DNA of 64,000 nucleotides from assembly GCA_029706075.1 (NCBI GenBank), contig JAINUG010000521.1:1-64000 (forward strand), read 5' to 3'. Of the stretch, positions 13,150 to 24,444 are shown piece by piece. Each line of letters starts with the position of its first letter. Position 1 is the first letter of the stretch. The position numbers and the translations under genes were made by a program. The notes beneath the pieces are model-generated. The model was not told where the DNA came from. It saw only the letters and a program-made list of their open reading frames with translations, and did not search any database. This DNA is from Aldrovandia affinis (taxonomy: Eukaryota > Chordata > Actinopteri > Notacanthiformes > Halosauridae).

Positions 13150-13609
13150 TGTGGAATGTGCAGTCCCTACATTAAGTATGTTTGAAATGCAATTTCAATT
13201 AATATAATTTTGAGTGCTTAACGTTCCTCCACCACGCATTCCAACTTCCTGATACACAGGACAACGTCTGTACCAGGGAATCCTGATGACGTCATTCAGC
13301 CCCGCCTTGTAGGATTGCATTTCCACGTACAGTGAATATACTGTACAAGCGGAAATGCGTACCTCAACGCAACATATAAAACTGGAGAGCACGGCCACAC
13401 ACACACAATATACAGATACATACACCCGTTCACGCATACAGTTGTTGTTCATGAATGTATTGAATTGTGCTTTGCTATTTTCATACGTTATGTTCAATAA
13501 ATGTCATATTATTTTTCTACAAGGTTGTCTTAATGTTGCACTTGTATTTAATTGAGCCAACCACTTCTAATAAAGAACTTGTATTGAATTGTGCTTTGCT
13601 ATTTTCACA
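13150..13609 (+). repeat. LTR-like segment (candidate solo LTR)
   Basis: A 460-bp segment starting TGTGGAATGTGCAG and ending TTTTCACA. It has a TATA box (ACATATAAAACTGG at about 13,371), a short CA repeat and AATAAA signals (about 13,497 and 13,570). It is flanked by TTAAT on both sides, apart from four extra bases on the left. The diverged unit near 59,340 lacks it and reads TCTGTTAACTATTCAG, like an empty site. A solo LTR is the best guess; no internal region is present. Confidence 0.45.
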
Positions 13610-13870
13610 TTAATTATTCAGCCAAGTCCATCTTACCCAAGTATGGTATTTTAACAACAAGGTGCCCAAAAGGCCCTCTGGTGGTAACCTTGTACAATCA
13701 GATGTGTGCAGAGTCTATTCAGTTCAATGTATTCTTCAATATGATGAAGGAAAGTTTGCGTAACACTGTAAATTAATGGGTAATTGTTTTGAGTAATCAA
13801 AACTCTGGACTGTTGTTGATGTTTTGGGAGGCCCAGGTACGAGCTCTTGGATTTGGGTTAGTTATATATA

Positions 13871-13955
13871 GATGGATCGATAGATAGATACTTTATTGAT
13901 CCCCGAGGGGAAATGAAGTTGTCAGGCAGCATTAGGCTATCACAAGGCACACAAG
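13871..13955 (-). repeat. LINE 3'-end fragment with GATA tail
   Basis: Read on the minus strand it ends GGGGATCAATAAAGTATCTATC and runs into (CTAT)n, a very common non-LTR retrotransposon 3' terminus in teleosts. Copies lie at the same place in each unit. In two units this fragment is the hAT target. Confidence 0.55.
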
Positions 13956-13999
13956 ACAAAAATTATGTGAATCAGCAATAATATATATATATATTTTTC

Positions 14000-14347
14000 A
14001 GACATGAAAAAGACAATCAAAAGGGAATTATGCACAGCCAACAAACTAAGAGAAAAACTAATATGTACAAAAACAATACTAAAGGTATGTGGTCTTAACG
14101 TAGCCCCTTCGCACCTACATCAGAATTAGTGTAATATTGAGTCTCTTTTCAGTGTGAGTCCATCTGGCCTGCAGGTGGCAGCAATGCGCTTAGCAGCGTT
14201 GAGTCTCTGCTATTACCTCTACAAGAAGAAGAAGAATTTCGGGTTAGCAGTTTGCTCATTCAAACAAATAAATAAAAAGAGAACGAGAATTGCATCAAGA
14301 TAAAAAAATCAAACCGAGGAAGCGAAACATAACACGAGCGAATAAGG
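14000..14347 (+). other. Candidate 5' UTR exons of ZNF unit 1
   Basis: A putative exon ends ACTAAAG at 14,084 before GTATGT. A 68-nt intron ends CTCTTTTCAG at 14,152. A second exon, 14,153-14,347, ends GAATAAGG before GTATGTTT. It would splice to the zinc-finger exon at 15,376. Splice-like sites are conserved in the other units. No long ORF runs through these exons, so they are likely untranslated. Transcript evidence is absent. Confidence 0.4.
14168..14181 (+). promoter_or_regulatory. CTCF-like motif, unit 1
   Basis: CCTGCAGGTGGCAG matches the CTCF core CCASYAGRKGGCRS at 13 of 14 positions. It lies in the second candidate 5' UTR exon. Confidence 0.45.
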
Positions 14348-14439
14348 GTATGTTTAAAAAAAGTGCTGGTGGCTAGTTTTGTTTAGCGCTAGCAGGATCC
14401 TCCTGTAACACACGAGCCTTCCATCTGGGCCTGATTTAC

Positions 14440-14630
14440 AGGTACATTATCTTAATCCATTTACCTACATCCATTTATACGGATGGATATTTACTGAAGC
14501 AACTGGGGATACCTACCTTGCTCAAGGGGGCAATGGCAAAGCCCCAACTGGGAATCTAACCTGAAACTTGCGTTACAAGTCCAGTTCCTTCACCATTATA
14601 CTACAGTGCAGCAAATGCAAGTGGGCTGCA
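14440..14630 (-). repeat. tRNA-derived SINE, minus strand
   Basis: The reverse complement shows a tRNA-like head (TAGTATAATGGTGAAGGAACT, then a GGTTAGATTCCC box B) and an L2-like tail toward 14,440. Its position is conserved in units 1-4, inside intron 2 of each ZNF unit. Confidence 0.5.
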
Positions 14631-14777
14631 GAACTCTCCACTGCCGCTCTTACACAGGTTGTCCGTTTATATATAAATATATATATTTTTTTTTTTAATA
14701 TTTTTTTACCAGACATTAGTTTAGATAACTACTCGATTCTGCTCAGCTGTCAATTGTGCTTTGTTTTTGCATATATT

Positions 14778-14815
<38 letters not shown>

Positions 14816-15375
14816 ATACAGGGGTGCACTTAAGTGGTAAGCCAGTAGGCACTCGCGTACTCAAACGTTAATTGCGTATCAAGCTAGACGATAAACTTTT
14901 TAAACATACGCGACTTTACGTTTGATCAGTCCATCACTGGTAAGTTAATTAACGAACTAGTTTACTGATACACGTTTGGTTTGATACTCACAAGTTGTGG
15001 CTGGAAACGTTGTTGGCAGAACCCATAGTGTGTAAAATAATATCAATATAGAACAGGCATTCTATCGCCAAACTTGGCACGGTTTGCTAACTAGGTAATG
15101 TTCGCTAAAGGCTGCTGCACACTGATCAATAAGACGAGATACTGGATAATTATCCATGTCATTTGAGTCAAGGCTCATGCTAAACTATTTTAATCATTTA
15201 CAGTCATTTATACATGCTGATTTGTTGACTTTTCTTTGAATATTGCCCAATTTGCCCACTGAAATCTGAAAAAAGTTTATAGCAGTGATGCATGTGTGTG
15301 TCAACACACTTCTCTCCTCTGATGCAGTAGGACCAGTTTGATTCAGGCTAAATCCCTTCTGCTGTTTCCCTGCAG
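14631..15375 (+). other. ZNF unit 1 intron 2
   Basis: Non-coding, with a T-rich run and a (TA)n microsatellite at about 14,780-14,808. It ends in a clear acceptor, CTGCTGTTTCCCTGCAG, at 15,375. The last 250 bases are strongly conserved between units. Confidence 0.5.
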
Positions 15376-15411
15376 GAGCTGCACTTCTGCATAGCTTTGA
15401 GCAGCAGTGTG

Positions 15412-16935
15412 ATGCAGGCAGCAGTCTGTCTGAGACTGGACACTGAGACAACACTACCAGAGCTCATTGAGCAGCACAGCATCAGACAGAAACAAGAGGA
15501 ACTCCGTGGACTGGATTCTGTCCACATGGCAGAGTCAGAGACAGAGTGTGCTGCACCAGGTCTCCACACACTGGAGCCAGAGTGTGTTACAGCACACAGC
15601 GGGGTCAGTGATCTACACCACACACACACATCACTGATAAAAACAGAAAGTGATCTGGGCTCCACCCACACTGGGGATCTTATTAAGACAGAGAGCCTTG
15701 ACAGCACAGAGCTGGGATATGTACCCCACCTGCATCCTGACCAGATCAAAACAGAGACTGATGATGGAGGCTATCTTAAAGCTGAACCGGACAGCGACTT
15801 GCAGGACATTAAACGTGTCATTATTAAATCTGATCGAATGTGTGAATCCAGTGAAAGTTTAGTTAGTGAGCCCATGAATATCAATAAGCAATCTAATTTA
15901 AATGACCGCTTGAGAATTCATATAGTTGAAAAGCCCTGCACATGTACAGAGGGTGGGAAGTGTTTTTACCAGAAATCTAATTTAAATCAGCACAAGAAAA
16001 TTCACACAGGTGAAAAGCCCTACAACTGTATTGACTGTGGAGACTGTTTTAACTGTGCATGCAGTTTAATTAAACACCAAATGACTCATGCAGGTGAAAA
16101 GCATTTGAAATGCACACAGTGTGAGAAGTGGTTTAGCCAAGCATGTCATTTAAATACCCACTTGAAAACTCATGCAGGTGAAAAGCCCTACAAATGTACT
16201 GAATGTGGGAAGTGTTTTAATCGGCAGTCTTATTTTAAAAGACACCAGATGATTCACACAGGTGAAAAGCCTTTCAAATGCACACAGTGTGAGAAGTGTT
16301 TTAATTGGCAATCTTCTTTAAAAATACACAAGATCATTCACACAGGTGAAAAGCCTTACAAGTGTACTCATTGTGGGAAGTGTTTTAGCCAAGACAGTCA
16401 TCTAAAGTACCACCTGAGAATTCATACAGATGAAAAGCCCTACAAATGTACTCATTGTGGGAAGTGTTTTAGCCAAGACAGTCATTTAAAGTACCACCTG
16501 AGACTTCATACAGGTGAAAAGCCCTACAAATGTATTGAATGTGGGAAGTGTTTTAATCAGCAGTCTTATTTAAAAAAACACCAGATGATTCACACAGGTG
16601 AAAAGCCCTACAATTGTACTCAGTGTGGGAAGTGTTTTTACCAGAAATCTCATTTAAATGAGCACAAGAAAATTCACACAGGTGAAAAACCCTACAAATG
16701 TACTGACTGTGGAGACAGTTTTAAGTTTACACGCAGTTTAATTAGACACCAAATGACTCATGCAGGTGAAAAGTCTTTCAAATGCACACATTGTGAGAAG
16801 TGTTTTAATAGGCAAGGTAATTTAAGTACCCACTTGAAAATTCATGCAAGTGAAAAGCCCTATAAATGTACTCAGTGTGAGAAGCGTTTTACCCAACGCT
16901 CATTTAAGGCGTCACCTGAGAATTCATACAGGTGA
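15412..16935 (+). CDS. C2H2 zinc-finger protein, unit 1 (truncated by frameshift)
   Basis: Predicted nuclear DNA-binding protein of 507 aa, encoded by one long exon that starts after the acceptor at 15,375. The first ATG is at 15,412 ([10 protein letters not shown]). The N-terminal 155 residues contain no KRAB, BTB or SCAN domain. They carry hydrophobic-K-x-E SUMO-consensus motifs: IKTE three times, then LKAE. A degenerate finger (CTEGGKC, second Cys lost) is followed by ten canonical C2H2 fingers with HTGEKP-type linkers. The last finger is broken by a 2-bp deletion near 16,890 (ACCCAACGCTC where other units have ACCCAACACGCTC). Two to three further fingers continue out of frame to about 17,214, so the original array was longer. 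Targets are unknown. It may still make a shorter protein. Confidence 0.75.
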   Translation: MQAAVCLRLDTETTLPELIEQHSIRQKQEELRGLDSVHMAESETECAAPGLHTLEPECVTAHSGVSDLHHTHTSLIKTESDLGSTHTGDLIKTESLDSTELGYVPHLHPDQIKTETDDGGYLKAEPDSDLQDIKRVIIKSDRMCESSESLVSEPMNINKQSNLNDRLRIHIVEKPCTCTEGGKCFYQKSNLNQHKKIHTGEKPYNCIDCGDCFNCACSLIKHQMTHAGEKHLKCTQCEKWFSQACHLNTHLKTHAGEKPYKCTECGKCFNRQSYFKRHQMIHTGEKPFKCTQCEKCFNWQSSLKIHKIIHTGEKPYKCTHCGKCFSQDSHLKYHLRIHTDEKPYKCTHCGKCFSQDSHLKYHLRLHTGEKPYKCIECGKCFNQQSYLKKHQMIHTGEKPYNCTQCGKCFYQKSHLNEHKKIHTGEKPYKCTDCGDSFKFTRSLIRHQMTHAGEKSFKCTHCEKCFNRQGNLSTHLKIHASEKPYKCTQCEKRFTQRSFKASPENSYR

Positions 16936-17214
<279 letters not shown>

Positions 17215-17898
17215 GCCCTACGAATGTGTGAATTGAGGGAAGTGCTTGAATAAAAATGCAGTTTGAACAGGAACTGGAGAATTCCTTCAGGTGAGAATTC
17301 ATTTACATACAATTGTACCCAGTTTGCAACACAATTGAATAAGTGATCTAATTTAATCTGATGCCAACCTGCTGGCATATGTATATATATACATATGTAA
17401 TTTAAATAATAAAATATTACCAACGTCGTGAGACCAGATTTATTGTTTTGAAATTTTTACATGAATGAAATGTGTAAAACTAATCAAAAGGTTCTTAAAA
17501 GGGGAAATGTTTTCCATTTGATGAGGGACCCCCTGAGGCTCCTTCAGAGACCCATGTGGGAGCCCCTGTTCTACAGCGCAGGCTTACCCAATTGTGTTGA
17601 CTTGGACATAAAGGCTGTTATTAGCTTGAACTTCTGAAATATGTTTTGTATTCAGATTTGTCTTCAGTAAAGAGTAAAATAAAGGTAATATTTTATCTCA
17701 GTCTGTCTCAAGTTTATTGCTGGTATCTCATTTGTTTTTAATGAGTAACATCAGCATGTGTAGTAACACAAACTATATTTGTTTGACTATTAAAGGTTAT
17801 TATTTTCTCAATGAAGTTTAATGCTGAAATCATTTTCAGTTTTCAATCAATTTGTTTGAACATTGTTTTGTTGTTTTAAATTATTGTATTTTTCTTAC
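17215..17898 (+). other. ZNF unit 1 3' region with polyadenylation signal
   Basis: Non-coding 3' sequence shared by all units. It includes the conserved block GATGAGGGACCCCCTGAGG (about 17,520) and AATAAA at 17,678-17,683. Equivalent AATAAA sites lie at 29,193, 35,757, 44,426 and 56,954. This is probably the ZNF 3' UTR. Confidence 0.45.
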
Positions 17899-17973
17899 CT
17901 GCTCAGAGACTACAGATGAAACGGAGCCTCTGAGCTGAATCTGGTACAAAATAGTGGATGCACTGACATCCAT
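17899..17973 (-). other. Antisense exon-like ORF with splice donor, unit 1
   Basis: On the minus strand an ATG (17,973) opens exactly 25 codons (MDVSASTILY... VVSEQ), ending GAGCAG directly before the donor GTAAGAAAA. It is phase 0 and open. The same ORF is intact at 29,414, at 44,647 and, on the plus strand, at 61,146. It is broken at 35,978 and 57,176. It could be the first coding exon of a gene whose other exons are gone. I do not recognise the peptide. Confidence 0.4.
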
Positions 17974-18249
17974 GTTGAAAATCATATGCTGTCCCTGTAA
18001 AAGTAAACCTGTCCTAATGAATTACTGTTAAGAAGAAAATCAAATAAATAAATGAATCAAACTCATGAGTCATAAAATCGCTCTTATTTGACAACTGTCC
18101 CTTGTTTCAGTGTGAGTTTTCATTGCTGTTACACATACCTGTACTGAAAGGTTTTATTGAAGCTCCAAGTCATTTTTGTGAGTAATTTACACTCAGTGGA
18201 CTGTTGTGTTGATGCTTTTGGATTTGGGTTAGTGCTGGATGTTACCTGC

Positions 18250-18612
18250 ATTTTACATTTAAATTGTAAGCTTTTAGCAGACACTCTTATGACTTACAAG
18301 GTGTGCATTAATACATGATAGGAATAATCTTAGTTCGCACAACAGATCAGTGCAGTAATACAGCGATAGACATCGTTGTAGGCAGCTGCATACCATACCT
18401 GTAACACTGGAAAGGAAAAGGTTATTACATTTTTTAATTTTTTTTATTAAATGAGAAGAAGTGTTGAGCAGGTCGGCAGTGTTGATGACAATTAGATGTA
18501 CAGAATTTAGTGGTAGTGGAGTGGAGTGAAAAGGTGGGTTTTGAGTCTCTTGCGGAACATCGCAGGTGATTCTGCGGTCCTGACCGATTGCAGAAGGTCG
18601 GTCCACCACCTG
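18250..18612 (-). repeat. L2 LINE 3' fragment
   Basis: 5'-truncated 3' end of the same L2-clade LINE found in longer form at 48.65-51.0 kb, in the same minus orientation. Related copies lie at 44,998-45,371 and, inverted, at 60,290-60,506. Units without it join the flanking sequence directly (ACCTGGAGTTAAACTCC). Confidence 0.7.
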
Positions 18613-18723
18613 GAGTTACACACCAAATGGAGGATCCAGTGCTGGTCTGTCCAGTGTTGTAAGGCTGTTTCCCATCTGTTGGTGTCTGAAGAAAATCACA
18701 AGACCCAAATTTAACTACTAAAG

Positions 18724-19053
18724 TGGTTCTGTGTAGCTCAGTAGGTAGAGCATGGCGCTGACAATTGTAGGTTGTGGGTTCGATTCCCACTGAAACCACA
18801 TATACTGAAAAAAATGTATGCAGTTGTGAGGAGCATCAGCGCATCCACACAGGAGAATAAAACGCCCAGCTGTGCAGTGTCGGTAAAGTTATAGTCAAAA
18901 ACTTTTATACTGGTTCTGTGTAGCACAGTTGGTAGAGCACAGTGTTGGCAATGCTTAGGTTGTGGGTTCAATTCCCACTGGGACCACATACACTGAAAAA
19001 TGCATGCATTCACTACTGTAAGTCGCTTTGGATAAAAGCACCTGCTAAAATGA
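18724..19053 (+). repeat. Pair of tRNA-derived SINE heads, unit 2
   Basis: Same arrangement as 12,553-12,890. The finger-linker relic between the heads is at about 18,828-18,885. The L2-type tail ends near 19,053. Confidence 0.7.
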
Positions 19054-19315
19054 TGGACTTGTGGGAAGACAATTGATGAAACCGCTTTCTCAAGAAATGT
19101 TCACACTAGAAACCCTTACAAAGGTTTTGTTCAGTTTTGAAGGACTTCTCAGAAAAGTGGTGTTAGAATAATCACAATGGAATATTTGAGAGAATACATA
19201 AGTGAGAGAAATCACAATTGCTATGTAGTTACACATTTCTTAACATCTGTGATTAAAATGTGATTAACTTTTGTTTGTATGATTGTTGATTACCTTTAAA
19301 TGTCTGTTAATCTTA

Positions 19316-19779
19316 TGTGGAATGTGCAGTCCCTACATTAAGTATGTTTGAAATGCAATTTCAATTAATATAATTTTGAGTGCTTAACGTTCCTCCACCA
19401 CGCATTCCAACTTCCTGATACACAGGACAACGTCTGTACCAGGGAATCCTGATGACGTCATTCAGCCCCGCCTTGTAGGATCGCATTTCCATGTACAGTG
19501 AAGATACTGTACAAGCGGAAATGCGTACCTCAACGCAACATATAAAACTGGAGAGCACGGCCACACACACACAACATACAGATACATACACTCGTTCACG
19601 CGTACAGTTGTTGTTAATGAATGTATTGAATTGTGCTTTGCTATTTTCATACGTTATGTTCAATAAATGTCATATTATTTTTCTACAAGGTTGTCTGTCT
19701 TAATGTTGCACTTGTATTTAATTGAACCAACCTCTTCTAATAAAGAACTTGTATTGAATTGTGCTTTGCTATTTTCGCA
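19316..19779 (+). repeat. LTR-like segment, unit 2
   Basis: 464 bp, TGTGGAATG... TTTTCGCA, with TATA box and AATAAA. It is flanked by TTAAT-type sequence as in unit 1. Confidence 0.45.
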
Positions 19780-20038
19780 TTAATTATTCAGCCGAGTCCA
19801 TCTTACCCAAGTATGGTATTTTAACAACAAGGTGCCCAAAAGGCCCTCTGGTGGTAACCTTGTACAATCAGCTTGTGTGCAGAGTCTATTCAGTTCAATG
19901 TATTCTTCAATATGATGAAGGAAAGTTTGCGTAACACTGTAAATGAATGGGTAATTTTTTTGAGTCATCAAAATTCTGCACTGTTGTTGATGTTTTGAGA
20001 GGCCTAGGTACGAGCTCTTGGATTTGGGTTAGTGATAT

Positions 20039-20117
20039 ATGGATGGATCGATAGATAGATACTTTATTGATCCCAGAGGGGAAATGAAGTTGTCAGGCAG
20101 CATTAGGCTATCACAAG
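20039..20117 (-). repeat. LINE 3'-end fragment, interrupted by hAT
   Basis: GATA-tailed LINE terminus equivalent to 13,871-13,955. A large hAT element splits it after ATCACAAG, and it resumes at 25,392. Confidence 0.55.
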
Positions 20118-21214
20118 CAGGGCTGGCTCTACACATTTTGGTGCCCGAGGCGAGATTGGCATTTGGGTGCCCCCCCCAACCCCCAACAAACATCAATCAG
20201 AGATCACCATGGAAGCTAGCCACATTATTATCACTGATATAATGTTGTAGCTTACTACTAATTTTGGTAGCCTAATAATAAAGCTTGACACTCAAGGCAA
20301 GCATGAGGGGTTTGCAACTCTGCAATTCAGGTGTAGTAGCCTAGTTTTGGGAATAACTACAGGTGGGTACTAATAAGCTTCAAGCCAAAACGTGAGGGTT
20401 GGGTAACTCAGCATCAGCATGCATTCATCCTTCAATCTGTATGAGTCTAGCAGTAGCTCTTAGCATCGCATTATCTAGCTAGCATTAGCTTGTTTATTAC
20501 TTAGCTAGTTAGCTCCCCTAGCCTCCTACAATAACACAGAAACACAACAAAATGGCATTTTGATGACATAGCCTACCTCTTAATTGGGCTGTCTTTTCCT
20601 CCTCCTTCCTCCGTTTTCTCCCCTGCGCACCTGAAGGCTTGTGCCTTTTCAAAGTCATTGTGCAAATATAAAATCTGTTATCGATCTGTTATCTATCTTG
20701 TGTCGCGCTGATGTTGGCTCTCTGCCTGACTGCATCAGTAGTGCGTGCCTCTCTGACCCCGTCACCTGCACTTGACCCGACAGACGACAGCACGTCTCTT
20801 GGGTTGCCTGTGATACGCGCACGTAACCCCCACTTTCAGCAAGCAGCCAGGCATCGTATCCCCCACCTCAGTAACAGCATCTCAAAGTTAGTGGCGTAAC
20901 GGAACGCAGTTGACCCGTGATCCGTACGGATCGCCCCCCACGGTTCGGCACGCATATGAAACACGGATTAATTGCTAAATTGAACCATCATAGAGAAATA
21001 CAGTTTTTCTGCCGCTGTTACGTTTTAAAGTAACAATTCCCTAAATCTGTATGCAGAGTTACAGTGAAGAGATAGACGAGACAGGTGCGTGCTGTGTTTT
21101 GCTCTGAAGCATAACGATTGGTTAATTATGCACAAAAAAGCCATTGTGTGTTTGCATCATGTTGAATCCCAATGAATCAATCAGAGATTATCGTGTTGCA
21201 AAAAGCAGACAAGT

Positions 21215-21300
21215 CATGGCTAGCAGAGGAACTTGAAAAGCCTCCCGCATCATTTAAATCGCATGTATGGGAGCACTTTGCCTGCCCTTTAAATTATATT
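21215..21300 (+). pseudogene. BED-finger remnant of hAT transposase
   Basis: Readable as PASFKSHVWEHF, the start of a BED zinc finger of ZBED-type hAT transposases. The rest of the domain is deleted. The better copy is at about 53,430-53,560. Confidence 0.5.
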
Positions 21301-21349
21301 GACTGGTTACCTGTAGCCTAATCTATCCAACATTAGATACATTTAAAAC

Positions 21350-22897
21350 CAGTGGTGGGCCGTCAGGGCCTGCAAGGCCTTCTCTGCTGGCCTAAAAAAT
21401 ATCTGAATCACAGACTGATGTTAAATATATTTTTTCCATGAATACAAATGGTCTGTCCGCTTCCTTTCATAGCTTTTCTGGTTGCGCTGCTTCCAGACGT
21501 GTATTTTCATATTAAAGCATTTAACCAATCACATTTCAGCCATCATTTGTTGCCAGGGTCAAAGAAATCTGCCTGGAGGCCTTCACAATCAGTTCTGCAG
21601 GCCCTGTAGCATAAAATAAGTGTTGATCAAACTGTTGCTTCAACCAATCAGATTTTGAGTTGGGGACACAAAGGCCTTCTAGAAGGCCTAGGTAACGTCA
21701 GCGTATTCACACCCTTTGATTGGATAGTCAGAGAGTGTCTGACTATGATGTAATGTGATTGGTTAAATGCTTTAATATGAAAATACACATCTGGAAGCAG
21801 CGCAATCAGGGAAAAGCTATGAAAGGAAGCGGACAGACCATTTGGAATTATTTAATAAGTATTCATGGACAAAATATAATTAACATCAGTCTGTGATTCA
21901 GACATTTGAGCGGACATATTCAGCCCTAAAGCGAATTAAAACTTATGCCAGAAATACGACAGGGCAGGCTCGACTTTCAGCATTAGCTTCGATGGCGATA
22001 GAAAAAGACTTCTTGATGGAACTGAAACACACGGATAATCTGTACGACAGAGTAATTGAACTCTTTTTGAGGAAAGAAAGGGGGATGGATTTTGTGTACA
22101 AATAATAAGGATTTTTGGTGAGTAAAATGTTGCTATTTTCCTAAATAATAGCCTATTGCAATTTGATGAGGTTATTATTGATGATTTTTTATGTGTGTCG
22201 CAGCTGTAGCACCCCGGGTTTGTTTCTTCAGTAAAGGCATTTATTCTGGATACACGAGTTATCTATCTTCGATGCAACGGCAACGGGTGTCTGTTCGGTT
22301 TGTTTTTGCACTTTGTTTATTTATCTTTCTTCAGTCATGTTTCATTCTCGTTCTGTTCCACGTCTGTCATTGTTCCTGTTCGAGTTCCTCTCCTTGTCTT
22401 GTCATGCACTTCGGGAAATTCTATGTTTCGGTTTTTTAGGGAGGAGGAGGAACGCATAAAGAAATCTGCGTGCAAATAAAGCGGAACGTGAGAAGCGTAC
22501 AGAGAGAATGACAACGATAGTTAGAAGCGTGAGATAATTAGTGATTAGTAGTGTTAGTAACTTAATCGAAATCCCTAATGTTAGTAGATTAGTTGGTTAG
22601 TACTATATACATCTAACTAATATATACAAAGTGTAATTAGAAAGTAAGAAGGAAGTAAAACGAGATTAGAAACGAAGACGGAAAAACCGAAACAGAATTT
22701 CCCGAAGTGCATGACAGAACGAGAATGAAACATGACTGAAGAAAGATCAATAAACAAAGTGCAAAAACAAACCGAACAGACACTGAAAACATAACAATAA
22801 GATGAATTTTATAGCCATAAAATAGTTATTGAGGGGTGGATTGATTCAGACGGAGCACTACTGAAGGCCTAGGTGTGAAATGCACGGCCCGCCACTG
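21350..22897 (+). mobile_element. Nested hAT element B
   Basis: Termini are CAGTGGTGGGCCGT and ACGGCCCGCCACTG. The 8-bp target duplication TTTAAAAC is at 21,342-21,349 and 22,898-22,905. The empty site is seen in the sister copy near 53,590. The interior has two foldback structures: arms about 21,400-21,540 with 21,750-21,900, and about 22,287-22,438 with 22,680-22,786. A transposase C-terminal relic lies between them. Confidence 0.85.
21893..22105 (+). pseudogene. hAT transposase C-terminal (dimerisation) relic
   Basis: 70 codons including FERTYSALKRIKTYARNTTG and RLSALASMAIEKDFL, typical of the hAT-family C-terminal dimerisation domain in ZMYM-like transposases. It ends GMDFVYK-stop. The catalytic core is absent. 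A related relic is on the minus strand at about 38,988-39,180. Confidence 0.7.
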
Positions 22898-22914
22898 TTT
22901 AAAACACTCTAGAC

Positions 22915-24444
22915 CAGTGGTCCCCAAACTACGGCCCGCGGGCCGGATCCGGCCCGCCTCCACATTTGGCCCGGCCCCCTGAACAATACCAGAGACGCAT
23001 TATTTTTTTCAGTCTGGCCACGCGAATCTAAAACTCGCCCCTGTCAAATAGAACGGAATAATGGCGAAAAGGTTAGGTAAGAGAAAAATTTATTCAGAAT
23101 GCAGGGTATTTAACCTGCAGTGGTCAAACGATTATTTTTTTGTTCAATGCAAAGAAAAGGCTGTTTGTCTCATCTGTCAGAGGCGGTGGCGGTATTCAAA
23201 GAATACAATCTGCGCCGACACTATGAATCCCGTCACAAAGACAAGTATGATAGCTTGCAAGGCCAAATGCGAGCAGACAAACTCTCAAAGCTAAAAAGTG
23301 GACTGTTAGCTCAGCAGAATACATTTGTACGCCAAGCTCAGCTGAACCAGTCATCCGTTCGGGCCTGCTTTCGGGTTTCGCGTTTTTACGAGCTGCTACC
23401 CGAAATTAACGCATTTCTTCATTCAAAAGACAAAACGGTCCCAGAGCTGATCGACCCAGAATGGAAATGGCACCTCGCATTTTTAACAGACGTGGCAGAA
23501 ATGCTGAACAGCCTTAACTTGCAGCTACAAGGCCAGGGGAAACTCATTTGCGACATGTATTCTCACATAAAAGCATTTGAGGTGAAACTAGCGCTGCTTT
23601 TGGAACAAGTGAAAAAGCACAACTTCATCCATCTCCCTGCTACCCAAAACCTCTCTGCAGAGAACCCAGCGGTCCCGTTCCCAGCTGAAAAGTGTGTGGA
23701 AGCACTGGAAATGCTGAAGGCGGAGTTCGGTGTGCGATTCCGGCAACTACATGTTAATGCAAAAGAAATCCGTCTTTTCCAGAACCCCTTTGTTGCCGAC
23801 ATCGATGAAGCCCAGCCTTCTTATCAGTTTGAGTTATCCGAGTTACAGAACTGTGATGTTCTGAAAGACGCATTCAAGCCCAACAGTCTCATTGACTTCT
23901 ATGCCGCCCTCCCAAACGACACGTACCCTAACATAAAAAAACACGCAATGAAGATGTCCACACTTTTTGGCAGCACGTATATCTGCGAGCAAACCTTTTC
24001 ACACATGAAACATGAAACATGAAACATGAACACAAGAACTTTGAGAGACTGCTCATATGAGTCATTTAAGTAAGAGATTCTGCTCTGACAACTAAGCTGA
24101 ACTTTTACCTGTTAAGATTGTACACGGCACAACAGAAAGTTAATGTTCAATGGACTTTTTCTGTGAAGAACCCAGAGAGGGTTATTTGGTTATTATTTAT
24201 TTCATAAATAGTGTTATTTGTTTCATTAATAGTGTTATTATTTATTTCCTGACTTTTTTTTCTGTGAAGATCCCGGAAAGGGTTATTAATATTTGGTTAT
24301 GTGTGGCTTTCTGGAAAACAATAAATGTTTACGTTTAGGCACCCCTGCGATCGTCATACTTTTTCTGTTACAAACTGACCCCGGCCCCCATCAGAGAAGG
24401 GAAAAGTTATGTGGCCCTCACAGGAAAAAGTTTGGGGACCCCTG
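22915..24444 (+). mobile_element. Nested hAT element C (Charlie-like)
   Basis: Termini are CAGTGGTCCCCAAACT and AGTTTGGGGACCCCTG, with the 8-bp duplication CTCTAGAC at 22,907-22,914 and 24,445-24,452. It encodes an internally deleted transposase at 23,061-24,022. It inserted next to element B in an already nested context. Confidence 0.9.
23061..24022 (+). pseudogene. Charlie-type hAT transposase, GTF2IRD2-like (deleted)
   Basis: Opens MAKRLGKRKIYSECRVFNLQ at 23,061. The reading frame shifts near 23,180 and continues as 23,120-24,022. A BED finger is visible (CLIC... NLRRHYESRHKDKY). After SVRACFRVS the sequence jumps to the later part of the protein (RFYELLPEINAFLHS), so the catalytic middle is missing. 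The C-terminal dimerisation region (MSTLFGSTYICEQTFSHMK) is present and then decays into a CATGAAA tandem repeat. The similarity is to the hAT-derived part of vertebrate GTF2IRD2 and its transposon relatives. It is non-functional as a transposase. Confidence 0.75.

Noticed and set aside
13195..13497. 100-aa minus-strand ORF repeated in several units.
   Set aside because: It runs through the TATA box and CA repeat of the LTR-like segment, has low-complexity composition, and matches no protein type I know.
14780..14808. (TA)n runs in several units considered as promoters.
   Set aside because: They are variable-length microsatellites in introns and 3' regions with no positional logic.
15348..15749. 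133-aa antisense ORF over the N-terminal part of each zinc-finger exon (also at 26,793, 32,306 and 40,564).
   Set aside because: It is the complement of a clearly coding exon; its conservation follows from the sense protein and the recent duplication.
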